Below, in pieces: positions 7,564 through 17,264 of a stretch of 64,000 nucleotides of DNA. This DNA is from Streptomyces sp. V2I9 (GTDB taxonomy: Bacteria > Actinomycetota > Actinomycetes > Streptomycetales > Streptomycetaceae). Below the pieces are notes generated by a model. It was not told where the DNA came from, made no database searches, and was given only the letters and a program-made list of their open reading frames with translations. The position numbers and the translations under genes are program-made. The stretch is from positions 2,223,501-2,287,500 of the forward strand of contig NZ_JAUSZJ010000002.1 in the NCBI RefSeq assembly GCF_030817475.1. Reading direction: 5' to 3'. Within the stretch, counting starts at the first letter, position 1. Each line of letters opens with the position of its first letter.

Positions 7564-8805
7564 TCAGACGCCGGTGGTGATCCGGACGGTCCAGGACCCG
7601 GACGGCGTGCGGTCCGCGACTTCGACGCGGGTGTCGTCGCCCGGAACGGTGAAGGTCTCCCCCACCCCGAGCGGGGCGTCGGCCAGGGGCGGGTAGACCG
7701 AGCGGTCCCAGCAGGCCCCGGTCCGCGGATGGGTGTCGATCACTTCGACCGGGCCGCCGCCGGAGGCCGTCTCGCTGCGGACGCGGTAGATCAGGATGCC
7801 CTCGGCGCAGGTGGTCCGGTCGTTCCCGGTGGCGCTGCGGGCCTCGATGGCGAGCGCGCTGCCGGCGCCGGTGCGGACGACGGCGAGCCGGGTCCCGAGC
7901 GAGCCGCCGGGCGGCGGGGCGGCGGCGACCGGCTCCAGGGTGACGTCGGCCGAGCCCTGGACGCAGACGACCTGGCGTCCGCCGAGCCAGCCGAGCTTCC
8001 ACTTGTGCCAGCCGAACAGGTCGGGGGCGAGCCCGAACTGGCTGCCCATGACGTCCCAGTCGCCGACGTACGTGTCCCAGTCGCCCTTGCCGTCGACGGG
8101 CCGGTGGTAGAGGTCGGCCAGGTCGAAGACGTGCCCGGTCTCGTGGGCGAGGACGTTGCGGTCGGGCGGGTGCTGCTCGAAGACCGTGACGACCCGCCGG
8201 ATGTCGCTGTCGTCGGCGCGCAGGGGCCGGTCGAAGTTGACGACCTTGGTGGCGTCGGAGTCGACGCCGGGAGCGTCCGGATCGGCCACCAGGTAGACGA
8301 CGTCGTACCGGGAGAAGTCCACGTCCTCGTCGGCGGCGGCGATGGCGTCGCGGAGGTAGGCGGAGCGCCGCTCGGCGTTCCAGTCACGCTCTATGCCGTA
8401 CCAGGTGGAGTCGCGCGGCATCTGCGTCCAGGCACGCTGCGGGTGCGGGCGCAGGGTGAACCGGCCGTAGCTGGCGCGCTCGAAGAAGCGGGTGGTGGCC
8501 GGGAAGTGGTCGGCGGCGAGCACCTCGGGATCGACCGTGGGCCCGGAGTCCGGGAAGGAGAGGAACACCATGACCGCGTCGAGGCTCCGGTCGGGCTGCG
8601 GGTACGCCGCGTTCCAGGTGTCCAGGCCCACCGAGTGGTGAGCCGCCGTCCGGGGCAGGGCGCAGGGCTCGGCGTCCCTCGTGGCGGCCACGGCGGGACC
8701 CGCGACCAGGGTCATGGCGGCGAGCGCCAGGAGGGAGGTGGCGGCGGCGGCCAGACTGCGCAGGGGCGGCCGTTCCGCCCCCTCGGGTCCGCGACGGGAC
8801 GGCAC
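7564..8805 (-). CDS. Secreted M6-like metalloprotease
   Basis: About 413 residues. GTG 8805 is chosen because GGAGG stands 5 bp before it; ATG 8835 and longer starts lack this. A signal peptide follows (SLAAAATSLLALAAMTLVAGPAVAA). The zinc site is HETGHVFDLADLY (HExxH plus downstream Asp), typical of M6/immune-inhibitor-A-like peptidases. YDVVYLVADPD, DVMGSQFGLAP and GWHKWKLGWL are also conserved in this family. The C-terminal ~120 residues form a beta-rich module. It would act outside the cell on proteins. It is convergent with tRNA-Lys and divergent from cdgA. Confidence 0.87.
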   Translation of the reverse strand: MPSRRGPEGAERPPLRSLAAAATSLLALAAMTLVAGPAVAATRDAEPCALPRTAAHHSVGLDTWNAAYPQPDRSLDAVMVFLSFPDSGPTVDPEVLAADHFPATTRFFERASYGRFTLRPHPQRAWTQMPRDSTWYGIERDWNAERRSAYLRDAIAAADEDVDFSRYDVVYLVADPDAPGVDSDATKVVNFDRPLRADDSDIRRVVTVFEQHPPDRNVLAHETGHVFDLADLYHRPVDGKGDWDTYVGDWDVMGSQFGLAPDLFGWHKWKLGWLGGRQVVCVQGSADVTLEPVAAAPPPGGSLGTRLAVVRTGAGSALAIEARSATGNDRTTCAEGILIYRVRSETASGGGPVEVIDTHPRTGACWDRSVYPPLADAPLGVGETFTVPGDDTRVEVADRTPSGSWTVRITTGV

Positions 8806-9190
8806 ATCGACCTCCGGGTGGGGAACACGGTCCATCCCGTCCACCCTGTGCCGCTCCGCCACGCCATGCCCTGTTGTGCTGCCCCACACGGGTCAGCGGC
8901 CGAAAACGCCAGCCACACCTTCACGGAACGTCACCGCCGGTCGATCCAGCGCACCCATGCAACAGATCCGCACAGAAATGATCCGGATCGGGCAAACCGG
9001 AAGGCTGGATTACGCCCCTCGGGCGACCCTCATGGTGGCCCGGACCGGACGGTGAGCTGGAACGGCCGACGCGGCACCCTCTATGCTTCACCACGCTTTC
9101 CCGCGTGGAACGGGCCCGTTCACGGGACCGCCACACGGTGGCCTGTCCGACCCCACCAGTTCATGACGACCTTGACAGCGGGAGCGAGCG
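8806..9190. other. Divergent intergenic region, protease/cdgA
   Basis: No gene is supported here. An inverted repeat CCACGC-N6-GCGTGG is at 9091-9108, just after a TATGCT hexamer (9082-9087) that could be a -10 for the plus strand. cdgA of Streptomyces is a known target of the c-di-GMP-responsive regulator BldD, but I could not identify a confident BldD box by eye. Confidence 0.5.
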
Positions 9191-11197
9191 GTGAGCGGAA
9201 CCTCCGAAGGGCCGAGCACCCCGGCAGGCACGGCCTCCGGCGTGCCCCCCGCACCGGTCACGGAGCGTCATGCGGCGACGGCGGAATCCCCGCCCCCCGT
9301 CATCCCGTCCTCCGCCGCGCGCCACCCCCACGCGCACGCCGGGTCCGCCGGTCCGGCCGCCGCGGAGGCCCCACCCGCCGCCGGGACCGGCCACCCGGCC
9401 CACACCCCTGCGCCCCCCGCCGCCGGGGAGGGCTCCGCCGAGTCCGAACTGCGGGACTACCGGGCCGCCTTCAACGCCGCCACGCTCCCCCTCGGTGTCA
9501 TCGACGGCCGGGGCCACATCGTCCGGGCCAACGAGGCGCTGGGCGGGCTGCTGGGCGCGACGGCGGCGGCCCTCGCCGGACGGCAGGCGAGCGAACTGCT
9601 CGACCTGGCCTCCGACGACCGCACCTGGCACGCCTACCGCGAGGTCCTGCTGGGCCGCCGCTCCCGGTTCCGCTGCACCCGCCGCCTCAAGCACCCCGAC
9701 GGGCGCTCCCTGTGGGCCGAGATCACCGTCGTACCGATGACCGGGGCCTCGGCGACGGAGGCCGCGCGGGTCCTGCTGACGGTCGCCGACGTCAGCGACC
9801 GGCGCGAGCTCCAGGAGCGGCTGCGCCACCTCCAGATGCACGACCCGGTGACCCGGCTGCCCAACCGGACGCTGTTCTTCGAGCGTCTCGCCTCGGTGCT
9901 GGAGACCCCGCCGTACCAGGACGACTCGATGCCGCCCCGGCGGCAGGCCCGGATCGGGCTCTGCTACCTGGACCTGGACGGCTTCAAGGCGATCAACGAC
10001 ACCCTGGGCCACCGGACCGGGGACCGGCTGCTGGCCGCCGTCGCCGCGCGGCTCACCGACTGCGCGGAGCACGACGCCTCCCGCAACGGCGGCGGCAACC
10101 GGCTGGTGGCCCGCCTGGGCGGCGACGAGTTCGCGGTGCTGGTGGAGGACTCGGCCGGCACCGAGGAGCTGACCGACCTGGCCCGTTCGGTCCTCGCCGC
10201 GCTCCAGCAGCCGTTCGACCTGGCCGGGCAGCGGCTCTCGGTCTCCGCGTCGATCGGCGTGGTCGAGCGGGTCGCGGCGGGCACCTCGCCCACCGGCCTG
10301 ATGCAGGCCGCCGACACCACGCTGTACTGGGCGAAAGCGGACGGCAGGGCCCGCTGGACCCTGTTCGACCCCGAGCGCAACGCCCACCGCATGACCCGGC
10401 AGTCCCTCTCCTCGACGCTCCGGCCCGCCGTGGAGCGCGGCGAGTTCACGCTGGAGTACCAGCCGCTGGTCGGTATGGCGGACGGGGTGCTGCGCGGGGT
10501 CGAGGCCCTGGTGCGCTGGAACCACCCGCAGTTCGGCGTGCTGCCGCCGAATCGGTTCGTCCAGATCGCCGAGGAGGACGGCTCGATCGTGCAGCTCGGC
10601 CGGTGGATCCTGCGCACCGCGTGCCGCCAGGCGCGCCGCTGGCAGCTGGACCATCCGGACGACCCGCCGCTGTTCATCAGCGTCAACGTCGCCGTACGGC
10701 AGGTCTGGGACTCCGACCTGGTGGCGGACGTGGCGGAGATCCTGGCCGAGACCGGGCTCGCCCCCGGCCTGCTCCAGCTGGAGCTGACGGAATCGGCGGT
10801 GATGGGCTCGGGCGGCCGTCCCCTGCGGGCGCTCCAGGCGCTGAGCGACATGGGCGTACGGATCGCCATCGACGACTTCGGGACGGGCTACTCGAACCTC
10901 GCCTACCTCAGCCGGCTGCCCGTATCCGTGCTGAAGCTGGACGGGGCGTTCGTGAAGGGCTTCCGGTACGAGGACGGTACGCACCCGAGCCCCGCCGACG
11001 AGACGATCGTCGAGGCCATGGTGCAGCTCGCCCACCGCCTGGGCCTGACCGTCACCGCGGAGTGCGTGGAGACGGCCGGGCAGGCGGAGCGGCTGCGGCG
11101 GATCGGCTGCGACACCGGGCAGGGCTGGTTGTACTCGCGGGCCGTGGCGCCGGAGCAGATCGCCGGGCTGATCGGTTCCCGGCCGCTGGAGGGCTGA
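9191..11197 (+). CDS. cdgA: PAS-GGDEF-EAL c-di-GMP cyclase/phosphodiesterase, CdgA-like
   Basis: 668 residues from GTG 9191, with GGGAGCGAGC upstream. Residues 1-85 are disordered and Pro/Ala-rich. A PAS domain spans about 90-200, GGDEF is at 310-314 ([10 protein letters not shown]) and the EAL domain begins VEALVRW (EAL 438-440) with the DDFGTGYS motif later. Both signature motifs are intact, so cyclase and phosphodiesterase activity are both possible. No membrane segment precedes the PAS domain, so the protein looks cytosolic. In Streptomyces, c-di-GMP binds BldD and delays sporulation, and the PAS-GGDEF-EAL protein CdgA takes part in that control. The symbol rests on domain order and on the resemblance of the neighbourhood to S. 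coelicolor. Confidence 0.85.
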   Translation: MSGTSEGPSTPAGTASGVPPAPVTERHAATAESPPPVIPSSAARHPHAHAGSAGPAAAEAPPAAGTGHPAHTPAPPAAGEGSAESELRDYRAAFNAATLPLGVIDGRGHIVRANEALGGLLGATAAALAGRQASELLDLASDDRTWHAYREVLLGRRSRFRCTRRLKHPDGRSLWAEITVVPMTGASATEAARVLLTVADVSDRRELQERLRHLQMHDPVTRLPNRTLFFERLASVLETPPYQDDSMPPRRQARIGLCYLDLDGFKAINDTLGHRTGDRLLAAVAARLTDCAEHDASRNGGGNRLVARLGGDEFAVLVEDSAGTEELTDLARSVLAALQQPFDLAGQRLSVSASIGVVERVAAGTSPTGLMQAADTTLYWAKADGRARWTLFDPERNAHRMTRQSLSSTLRPAVERGEFTLEYQPLVGMADGVLRGVEALVRWNHPQFGVLPPNRFVQIAEEDGSIVQLGRWILRTACRQARRWQLDHPDDPPLFISVNVAVRQVWDSDLVADVAEILAETGLAPGLLQLELTESAVMGSGGRPLRALQALSDMGVRIAIDDFGTGYSNLAYLSRLPVSVLKLDGAFVKGFRYEDGTHPSPADETIVEAMVQLAHRLGLTVTAECVETAGQAERLRRIGCDTGQGWLYSRAVAPEQIAGLIGSRPLEG

Positions 11198-11251
11198 CCG
11201 GCCCGCCGGAAGACCGGACCGGTCGGCCTAAGGGGCGGACCGGTCGGCCGA

Positions 11252-11269
11252 GACCGCCGGAGGGCGGTC
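11252..11269 (+). terminator. Short hairpin between convergent cdgA and oxidoreductase
   Basis: GACCGCC-GGAG-GGCGGTC, a 7-bp stem with a 4-base loop. It is preceded by two copies of GGACCGGTCGGCC. It is a possible bidirectional terminator, with no T-run. Confidence 0.4.
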
Positions 11270-11348
11270 CTCGCGCCCCGGCCCCGCACCCCTGCCCCCC
11301 CGCGAGGCCGGTCGGCGGGCCGGAGGGTGCGTGCGGGCCGGAGGCCGC

Positions 11349-12491
11349 CTACGCGGTCGCCGGCAGGCCGTACGCGTCCGCGATCAGCTCGTAGCTGCGC
11401 AGCCGCGCGTCCCCGCCGTGCGCGTTGGCGGTGATCATCAGCTCGTCCGCGCCGGTCCGCTCGGCCAGACCGTCCAGACCACTCCGGACCGCGTCGGCGG
11501 TGCCGTGGACCACGTTGGCGAGCCAGCCGTCGACGAACTCCCGCTCCATCGGGGAGAAGGCGTACGCCTCCGCCTCCTCGGGACTCGGGATCAGCCCCGG
11601 ACGGCCGGAGCGCAGCCGGACCATGGACAGGGCGCCGGTCAGCACCTGGCGACGGGCCTCGCGCTCGTCGTCGGCGGCCAGCGCCGAGACCCCGATGAGG
11701 GCGTACGGGGCGTCCAGGACGGCGGACGGCCGGAAGGACTCGCGGTACAGGTCGAGCGCGGGGATGGTGTTCTGCGCCGAGAAGTGGTGCGCGAAGGCGA
11801 ACGGCAGCCCGAGCGTGCCGGCCAGCCGTGCGCTGAAGCCGGAGGAGCCCAGCAGCCAGACCGGCGGCCGGTGCGCGGACTGCACGCCACCGGGAGCGGT
11901 CGCCTGGACCGGGCCCGGCACGGCATGGATCCGGCTGTACGGGTGCCCGTCGGGGAACGTGTCGTCCAGGAAGCGGATCAGCTCCATGAGCTGCTGCGGG
12001 AAGTCGTCCGCCCCCTCGTTGAGCCGGTCGCTGCGCCGCAGGGCCGCCGCCGTCGCCCCGTCCGTACCGGGGGCGCGGCCGAGGCCGAGGTCGATCCTGC
12101 CCGGCGCCATCGCCTCCAGGGTGCCGAACTGCTCCGCGATCACGAGGGGCGCGTGGTTGGGCAGCATCACCCCGCCGGAGCCGAGCCGGATGCGCTCGGT
12201 ATGGGCGGCGATGTGCGCCAGGATCACGGCCGGGGAGGACGAGGCGACACCGGGCATGGAGTGGTGCTCGGCCACCCAGAAGCGGTGGAAGCCGCGCCGC
12301 TCGGTGAGCCGGGCGATCTCCACGCTCGTGCGCAGGGCCTGGCTGGCGGTGCGGCCCTGCCCCACGGTGACCAGGTCCAGGACGGACAGCGGAACGGGGG
12401 CCGTTCCGGCCGCGGGGCCCCGGATGCCGTCGAGGTCGGCCCCGCCTCCGTCCGTGCCGCCGCTGGTCTGGTCGCCTCGGATGTCGTCCAC
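11349..12491 (-). CDS. LLM-class flavin-dependent oxidoreductase
   Basis: 380 residues from GTG 12491, with GGGAGAG about 7 bp upstream. It is a luciferase-like TIM-barrel monooxygenase: [15 protein letters not shown] at the start, [40 protein letters not shown] and [16 protein letters not shown]. The subgroup is the YhbW/MsnO8-like one, which uses reduced flavin; the substrate is unknown. The ~25 N-terminal residues before the barrel are Gly/Asp-rich. It is monocistronic and convergent with cdgA. Confidence 0.85.
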   Translation of the reverse strand: MDDIRGDQTSGGTDGGGADLDGIRGPAAGTAPVPLSVLDLVTVGQGRTASQALRTSVEIARLTERRGFHRFWVAEHHSMPGVASSSPAVILAHIAAHTERIRLGSGGVMLPNHAPLVIAEQFGTLEAMAPGRIDLGLGRAPGTDGATAAALRRSDRLNEGADDFPQQLMELIRFLDDTFPDGHPYSRIHAVPGPVQATAPGGVQSAHRPPVWLLGSSGFSARLAGTLGLPFAFAHHFSAQNTIPALDLYRESFRPSAVLDAPYALIGVSALAADDEREARRQVLTGALSMVRLRSGRPGLIPSPEEAEAYAFSPMEREFVDGWLANVVHGTADAVRSGLDGLAERTGADELMITANAHGGDARLRSYELIADAYGLPATA

Positions 12492-12579
12492 GTGTCGGCT
12501 CTCCCGGTGCTGCTGTCGTACGTCCGCGTATCGGAGCGGTACAACAGGAGGGCGACTCCGCTTTATTCCCGCGCGGCGC

Positions 12580-13344
12580 CTACTCCCGTACCTCGATGCC
12601 CTTCGGCTCCAGCTGTCGCAGTACCGGCTCGCGGGTGGCGAACAGGGTGCCGAGTGTGGGGGCCCAGGTCCGCCGGTCCGTGAGGCGCAGGCCCTCCCAG
12701 ACCGTGACCTGGTTGGCCGTGAGGACGGGCTTGCCGATCAGCTCCTCCAGCTCGGGGATGTACGCGGTGGTGTGCAGGGCGGTGTCCGGGACCAGCACCA
12801 CCTCGGCGTCCGGGTGGTCCGCCTCCCGCACCAGCCGCTTCACCTCGTCCGGCCCCCAGGAGGCGACCGTGTCCGCCGTGGCGGCCCCGCCGGACACGGT
12901 CGCCACCACCTCGACGCCCGCCGATGCCAGGAATTGCGCGAAGAGCCCGGTGACGTCCTCCGGACAGGGCGCGGCGACGGCGACCCGGCCCGCACCCACC
13001 TCCCGCAGCGCGTGGACGAAGCCGACGGAGGTGCTGGACGCGGGCAGGCCCGCCGTCCGCGCGAGCGTGGCGATCTGCTCGTGGGCGCCCTCCCAGCCCT
13101 GCCCGAAGCTGCCGCCGCTGGAGGCCCACACCAGCGCCTCGGCCCCGGCGAGCCGCAGCTCCTCGACGCCTTCGGCGATCCGGGCGGCCGCGCCCTGCTC
13201 GCGCAGCACGTCGGCACGGTAGGCGTCCTCTCCGGTCGCGGTGGAGAACAGGGGCAGCCGGATGTCGGTGTCGAGCAGGATCTCGGTCCGTGGGAAGTCG
13301 TCCTCGGCGGCGTGGCCCGGGTAGAGAAGTCCTACGGTCGTCAT
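12580..13344 (-). CDS. Asp/Glu racemase-superfamily protein (maleate isomerase/decarboxylase-like)
   Basis: 254 residues. ATG 13344 follows AAGGGTGGAC; a longer start at 13377 is possible but has no better signal. The fold markers are EALVWASSGGSF, TSVGFVHALREVGAGRVAVAAPCPEDV and EVVLVPDTALHT. In maleate isomerase and arylmalonate decarboxylase relatives the two catalytic positions are usually Cys. The C-terminal one here is VLVPDTALHT (Thr/Ala), while the N-terminal one is in WASSGGS. The catalytic Cys pair therefore looks absent and the activity is uncertain. The neighbouring oxidoreductase gene lies 88 bp downstream on the same strand. Confidence 0.75.
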   Translation of the reverse strand: MTTVGLLYPGHAAEDDFPRTEILLDTDIRLPLFSTATGEDAYRADVLREQGAAARIAEGVEELRLAGAEALVWASSGGSFGQGWEGAHEQIATLARTAGLPASSTSVGFVHALREVGAGRVAVAAPCPEDVTGLFAQFLASAGVEVVATVSGGAATADTVASWGPDEVKRLVREADHPDAEVVLVPDTALHTTAYIPELEELIGKPVLTANQVTVWEGLRLTDRRTWAPTLGTLFATREPVLRQLEPKGIEVRE

Positions 13345-13766
13345 GTCCACCCTTCCTGTACGTCGGCGGCTCGGCACGCGGCGGGCGGCCCCTCACGGGG
13401 GCGCGGCGGCCCGCCGGGCGGTCCGGCGGCCGTGACCGCGCGACCGGTCACTCGTGCCCCGGCCTGTTCCCAGTATTCCCCCGGTCGGCCACCGGGGCGC
13501 GCGGCTGGGACCCGGTGCGCGGGGACGTTCCCCGGACCGCCCCGGCCCGGCGCGCGCGGCCGGGCGTCGTTGACGCGGGGGTGACCTGCTGGAAGCGTGG
13601 GCGGTCGTCACGCCCGTACGCGCACCGGGTCCGTACACACACCCGCGTGTACATCCCGTCCGCCCGTACAGCTCGCCGCCGTACGCGCATCCCGCCCGTA
13701 CGCACGTCCCGCCCGCACGTCCCGTCCGTACGCCACGCCCGTTCTGCTGCGGAGGGCCGACCGCCG
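13345..13766. other. Intergenic region with degenerate repeats
   Basis: This 422-bp divergent interval holds no convincing gene. Its right half (13609-13745) is a degenerate GTAC-centred array described separately. A GGAGGG Shine-Dalgarno for the next gene is at its end. Confidence 0.5.
13609..13745. repeat. Degenerate tandem array with about 16-17-bp period centred on GTAC
   Basis: GTAC occurs at 13616, 13633, 13649, 13666, 13681 and 13698 (steps 17, 16, 17, 15, 17) and again at 13728. Each is flanked by Cys/Arg-like CCCGTACGCGC text. It lies directly upstream of the dehydrogenase gene. Similar arrays occur at 45.7 kb and, in a different sequence, at 62 kb. Confidence 0.75.
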
Positions 13767-14777
13767 ATGCCGGATCCCGTCCTGCTCGTTCTCGACGCCG
13801 ACCCGCCCCCGCGACTCGGCCGGCTGACCGGCCGGGCGGACGTGCGGTTCGCGGACGCCGGCACGCTCGCCGGACTGCTCCCGGCCGCCGACGTGCTGCT
13901 GGTGTGGGACGCCGCGTCGGACGCGGTACGGGCGGCCTGGCCGGGGCCTGGGCGGCGGCCGCGCTGGGTGCACACGGCGGGCGTCGACGTGGACCGGGTG
14001 CTCTGCCCGGACCTGGTCGCCTCCGACACCGTCCTCACCAACGCGCGGGGCGTCTTCGAGCGCGCGGTCGCCGAGCAGGTGGCAGGGCTCGTGCTCGCCT
14101 TCGCCCAGGACCTCCCCGGCACGCTGGAGCTCCGGCGGCAGCGGACCGGCCGCCCCCGCACGGGCCGTCAGGTCGCCGGCACGCGTGCCGTGGTGGTCGG
14201 CGCGGGGCCCGTCGGCCGGGAGATCACCCGGCTGCTGCACGGGCTGGGGGTGACCGTCGCCCTGGTGGGGCGGACCGCCCGGCGCACCATCCACGGGGTG
14301 GCGGACCTGGACCCGCTGGCGGCGCGGGCGGACTGGGTGATCGGGGCCGTCCCGCTGACCGACGGGACACACGGAATGTTCGACCGCCGCTTCTTCGGTC
14401 TGCTCCAGCCCTCGGCGCACTTCCTCCACGTGGGACGCGCGGCGTGCGTGGTGCGGGCCGACCTGGTGGACGCGGTGGAGCGCCGCTGGTTCGCGGGCGC
14501 GGCGCTCGACGTGTCCGAGGACGGGCCCCCGCTCGCGGATGACCCGTTGCGGGACGTACCGGGGCTGCTGGCCGTGCCGCGCGTGAGCGGGGACACGGCG
14601 CGGTGGCGCGACCGGCTGAGCGAGCGGTTCGTCGCGCTGTACGAACAGTGGGCGCGGGGCGAACCGTTGCCGGAAGCGGTCGACAAGGAACGCGGCTACG
14701 TCCCCTCCCCCGACCTCTCCGGTCCCGCCGGCGAACGCGTGAGCACCATCGTGCCGGATGATCACAGAAGTGGCTGA
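13767..14777 (+). CDS. D-isomer-specific 2-hydroxyacid dehydrogenase
   Basis: 336 residues from ATG 13767, with GGAGGG upstream. The NAD-binding fold is shown by TRAVVVGAGPVGREITRLL (GxGxxG type) and the family signature region LQPSAHFLHVGRAACV. The N-terminal catalytic domain contains WVHTAGVDVDRVL and LTNARGVFERAVAEQVAGLVLAF. The usual catalytic His of the PxxH motif is not clear in VPRVSGDTARW, so the substrate and even the activity are uncertain. It would reduce 2-keto acids with NAD(P)H in the cytoplasm. It is transcribed alone, between the racemase-like gene and the ectoine-type importer. Confidence 0.8.
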   Translation: MPDPVLLVLDADPPPRLGRLTGRADVRFADAGTLAGLLPAADVLLVWDAASDAVRAAWPGPGRRPRWVHTAGVDVDRVLCPDLVASDTVLTNARGVFERAVAEQVAGLVLAFAQDLPGTLELRRQRTGRPRTGRQVAGTRAVVVGAGPVGREITRLLHGLGVTVALVGRTARRTIHGVADLDPLAARADWVIGAVPLTDGTHGMFDRRFFGLLQPSAHFLHVGRAACVVRADLVDAVERRWFAGAALDVSEDGPPLADDPLRDVPGLLAVPRVSGDTARWRDRLSERFVALYEQWARGEPLPEAVDKERGYVPSPDLSGPAGERVSTIVPDDHRSG

Positions 14778-14973
14778 TGTGGAGTCATGAACCTGCCGCG
14801 ACGGGGGAACACGCCCCGCACGCCTCCGGTCGCCCTCCGCCCCGCTCCGGGCACGGGAAGGTCACCTTCCGGCCACTGTTGGGTTACATGCCTCGGGGTT
14901 CCCGCATAGACGTACGGGATCGGGCAGGCGCTCATCCTGTCCGGACTGTTCGACCTCCAGGAGATTGCGAACC

Positions 14974-15876
14974 ATGGCTGAATTCCCGAACCTGTCCCGC
15001 CGGGGTTTCCTCAACGGAACGGCGGCCGTGGGCGGCCTCCTCGTCGTTCCCGGCCTCCTCACCGCGTGCAGCAGGACCGACGCCGGTTCCGCGACGGGCG
15101 AGGGCGCCCTCGACAAGCTCCGCAAGCAGGGCTTCGTACGGGTGGCGTACGCCAACGAGGCCCCGTACGGGTACCTGGAGGGCAAGGAGCTCAAGGGCGA
15201 GGCCCCGACGCTGCACCGGGAGATCTTCAAGGCGCTCGGGGTGGACGAGCTGAAGCCGACGCTCTCCGAGTGGGACGGGCTGATCCCCGGACTCCAGGCC
15301 GGGAAGTACGACGTGGTCAGCGCGGGCATGGCCATCACCCCGGAGCGCTGCGGCAACGCGATCTTCTCCGAGCCGGAGTTCATCTCGCCGACCGCGCTGA
15401 TGGTGAGGAAGGGCAACCCGAAGAAGGTCACCGACCTGGCCTCCGCGAAGGAGGCGGGGATCACCGTCGGAGTCATGTCCGGTGCGGTCGAGGGAAGTTA
15501 CGCCAAGGGCGCGGGGATACCCGAGGACAGGATCAAGACGCTGCAGAAGCCGCAGGACGGGGCCGACGCGGTCGAGGGCGGCCGGATCGACGCCTTCCTG
15601 CTCACCGGCATCTCGCTGCGCTGGCTGGCGAAGACCAATCCGGACACCGAGGTCACCGAGGCGTTCGTGCCCGAGCTGGACGGCAAGGAGCAGTTCTCCC
15701 CCGGCGGCGCGGTGTTCCGCAAGGGCAACGAGGACCTGCGGGACTCGTTCAACCGCGAGCTGAAGAAGATCGTCTCCGACCGTTCGCGCTATGTGCAGCT
15801 GCTGGAGCCGTACGGATTCGGGGAGACGGAGATCCCGCCCGCCGATCTGAAGACCGCGGATCTGTGCACGGGCTGA
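14974..15876 (+). CDS. ehuB: Ectoine/amino-acid-type ABC importer, substrate-binding lipoprotein
   Basis: 300 residues. ATG 14974 follows AGGAGA by 10 bp. The N-terminus has a twin-arginine SRRGFLNG motif and a lipobox LLTAC (Cys32), so it is probably Tat-exported and lipid-anchored outside the membrane. The body is a type II periplasmic binding fold of the family 3 amino-acid binders (FVRVAYANEAPYGYLEG, LQAGKYDVVSAGMAITPER). It is the first of four tightly linked genes encoding a complete importer. Actinomycete proteins of this kind are annotated EhuB, the ectoine/hydroxyectoine binder; the ligand is inferred from that resemblance. Confidence 0.82.
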   Translation: MAEFPNLSRRGFLNGTAAVGGLLVVPGLLTACSRTDAGSATGEGALDKLRKQGFVRVAYANEAPYGYLEGKELKGEAPTLHREIFKALGVDELKPTLSEWDGLIPGLQAGKYDVVSAGMAITPERCGNAIFSEPEFISPTALMVRKGNPKKVTDLASAKEAGITVGVMSGAVEGSYAKGAGIPEDRIKTLQKPQDGADAVEGGRIDAFLLTGISLRWLAKTNPDTEVTEAFVPELDGKEQFSPGGAVFRKGNEDLRDSFNRELKKIVSDRSRYVQLLEPYGFGETEIPPADLKTADLCTG

Positions 15877-15894
15877 CGGGGCGGAGGGGCACGC

Positions 15895-16626
15895 ATGAGT
15901 GACTTCTTCTCCCTCCTCGCCGAGGAGTTCCCCCGCGTCCGGTCGGGTCTGTGGGTGACGCTCCAGGCCACGGTCCTCGGCGCCCTGCTGGCCGGGGCGC
16001 TGGCCTTCGCCCTCGGCCTCACGGCGGGCAGCGGAGTGCTGCTGGTGCGGGGCGCCTCACGGGTGGTCGTGGAGTTCTTCCGGGGCACCTCCCTCTACAT
16101 CCAGCTGTTCTGGCTCTACTACGCGATGCCGCTGGTGACCGGCTACGAACTGACCCCGGTGATCTGCGGGGTGGTCGCGTTCGGCCTCAACTTCGGCGCG
16201 TACGGCGCGGAAGTGGTGCGGGGCGCGATCAACTCCGTGCCGCGCGGGCAGTACGAGGCCGCTATCGCGCTCAACCTCGGCCCGGCCAGGCGGCTGTGGA
16301 GGGTGATCCTGCCGCAGGCCTGGGTGCAGATGATCCCGAGCTTCACCAACCTGCTGATCCAGTTGCTGAAGGCGACCCCGTTGCTGTGGCTGATCTCGGC
16401 GGCCGATCTGATGACGGTGGTCCAGCAGTTGCGCGACCGCACCGGTGAGACCCTCACCGCCTATCTGACCCTGCTGGCCGCCTACTTCGTGCTGGCGTAC
16501 GCCCTGACCCTGCTGATGAATCTGCTGGAGCGGAGCGCCAAGCGGCGGCTCGGCCTGGACACCGGTGCGAGGAGCCTGTTCAGGAGCCGCAGCGCGTCCG
16601 CGACGGCCGTGGGAGGTGCCCGGTGA
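15895..16626 (+). CDS. ehuC: Amino-acid-type ABC permease (EhuC-like)
   Basis: 243 residues with about five membrane helices. The permease coupling loop reads AYGAEVVRGAINSVPRGQYEAAIALNLGPARRLWRVILPQA, the HEAA-type signature of polar amino-acid importers. It begins 18 bp after ehuB and ends with a GTGA overlap onto the next permease gene. It forms the membrane channel together with the following permease. The symbol depends on the ehuB assignment. Confidence 0.83.
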   Translation: MSDFFSLLAEEFPRVRSGLWVTLQATVLGALLAGALAFALGLTAGSGVLLVRGASRVVVEFFRGTSLYIQLFWLYYAMPLVTGYELTPVICGVVAFGLNFGAYGAEVVRGAINSVPRGQYEAAIALNLGPARRLWRVILPQAWVQMIPSFTNLLIQLLKATPLLWLISAADLMTVVQQLRDRTGETLTAYLTLLAAYFVLAYALTLLMNLLERSAKRRLGLDTGARSLFRSRSASATAVGGAR

Positions 16627-17264
16627 ACGGCTTCGACCGGAACGCCGTCGGGGAGTCCCTGCCCCTCCTGCTGGAAGGGTTCCGGGTCACCCTGCTCGCC
16701 ACGGTGCTCGGCACCCTGGTGGCCGCCGTGCTGGGACTGGTCGTCGCGGTGGCCGGCCGTGCGCCCAGCCGGTTCGTGACCGTGCCGGTGCGCGCCGTCA
16801 CGGAGTTCGTCCGCTCCACTCCGCTGCTGGTGCAACTGGTGGGCGCGGCAGCCCTGTTCAACACGGTGGAGCCGCTGTACATCGGCATCGCGGTGCTGGG
16901 AGTCCACTACGCCGCGTACACCTCCGAGGTCTACCGGGCCGGGATCGACGGCGTGCCGAAGGGCCAGTGGGAGGCGTGCCGCGCGCTCTCGCTGTCGCCC
17001 CGGCGGACCTGGCAGGCCGTGATCCTGCCGCAGGCGGTGCGCAACGTGCTGCCCGCGCTCGGGAACTACGCGATCTCGATGTTCAAGGAGACGCCGTTCC
17101 TCGCCGTGATCACGGTGCAGGAGATGGTCTTCGAGGCCCGGAAGTACGGGGCCGACCACTTCGCGTACACCGAGGTGTTCACCCTCGCCGGCCTGGTCTT
17201 CCTGGTCGCGAGCTACCCCACGTCGCTGTTGATGAGGAAGCTGGAGAAGCGCCTTGGCCACTGA
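16623..17264 (+). CDS. ehuD: Amino-acid-type ABC permease (EhuD-like)
   Basis: 213 residues from GTG 16623, overlapping the previous stop by 4 bp; GGGAGGTGCC is upstream. It is a membrane protein with the coupling loop AYTSEVYRAGIDGVPKGQWEACRALSLSPRRTWQAVILPQA. It is the partner of the preceding permease. Its last 11 bp overlap the start of the ATPase gene, so the four genes should be translated together. Confidence 0.83.
   Translation: MNGFDRNAVGESLPLLLEGFRVTLLATVLGTLVAAVLGLVVAVAGRAPSRFVTVPVRAVTEFVRSTPLLVQLVGAAALFNTVEPLYIGIAVLGVHYAAYTSEVYRAGIDGVPKGQWEACRALSLSPRRTWQAVILPQAVRNVLPALGNYAISMFKETPFLAVITVQEMVFEARKYGADHFAYTEVFTLAGLVFLVASYPTSLLMRKLEKRLGH

Noticed and set aside
9173..9178. TTGACA as a -35 for cdgA
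   Set aside because: It lies 13 bp before the GTG start, overlapping the ribosome-binding region, so it cannot act as a promoter for the gene.
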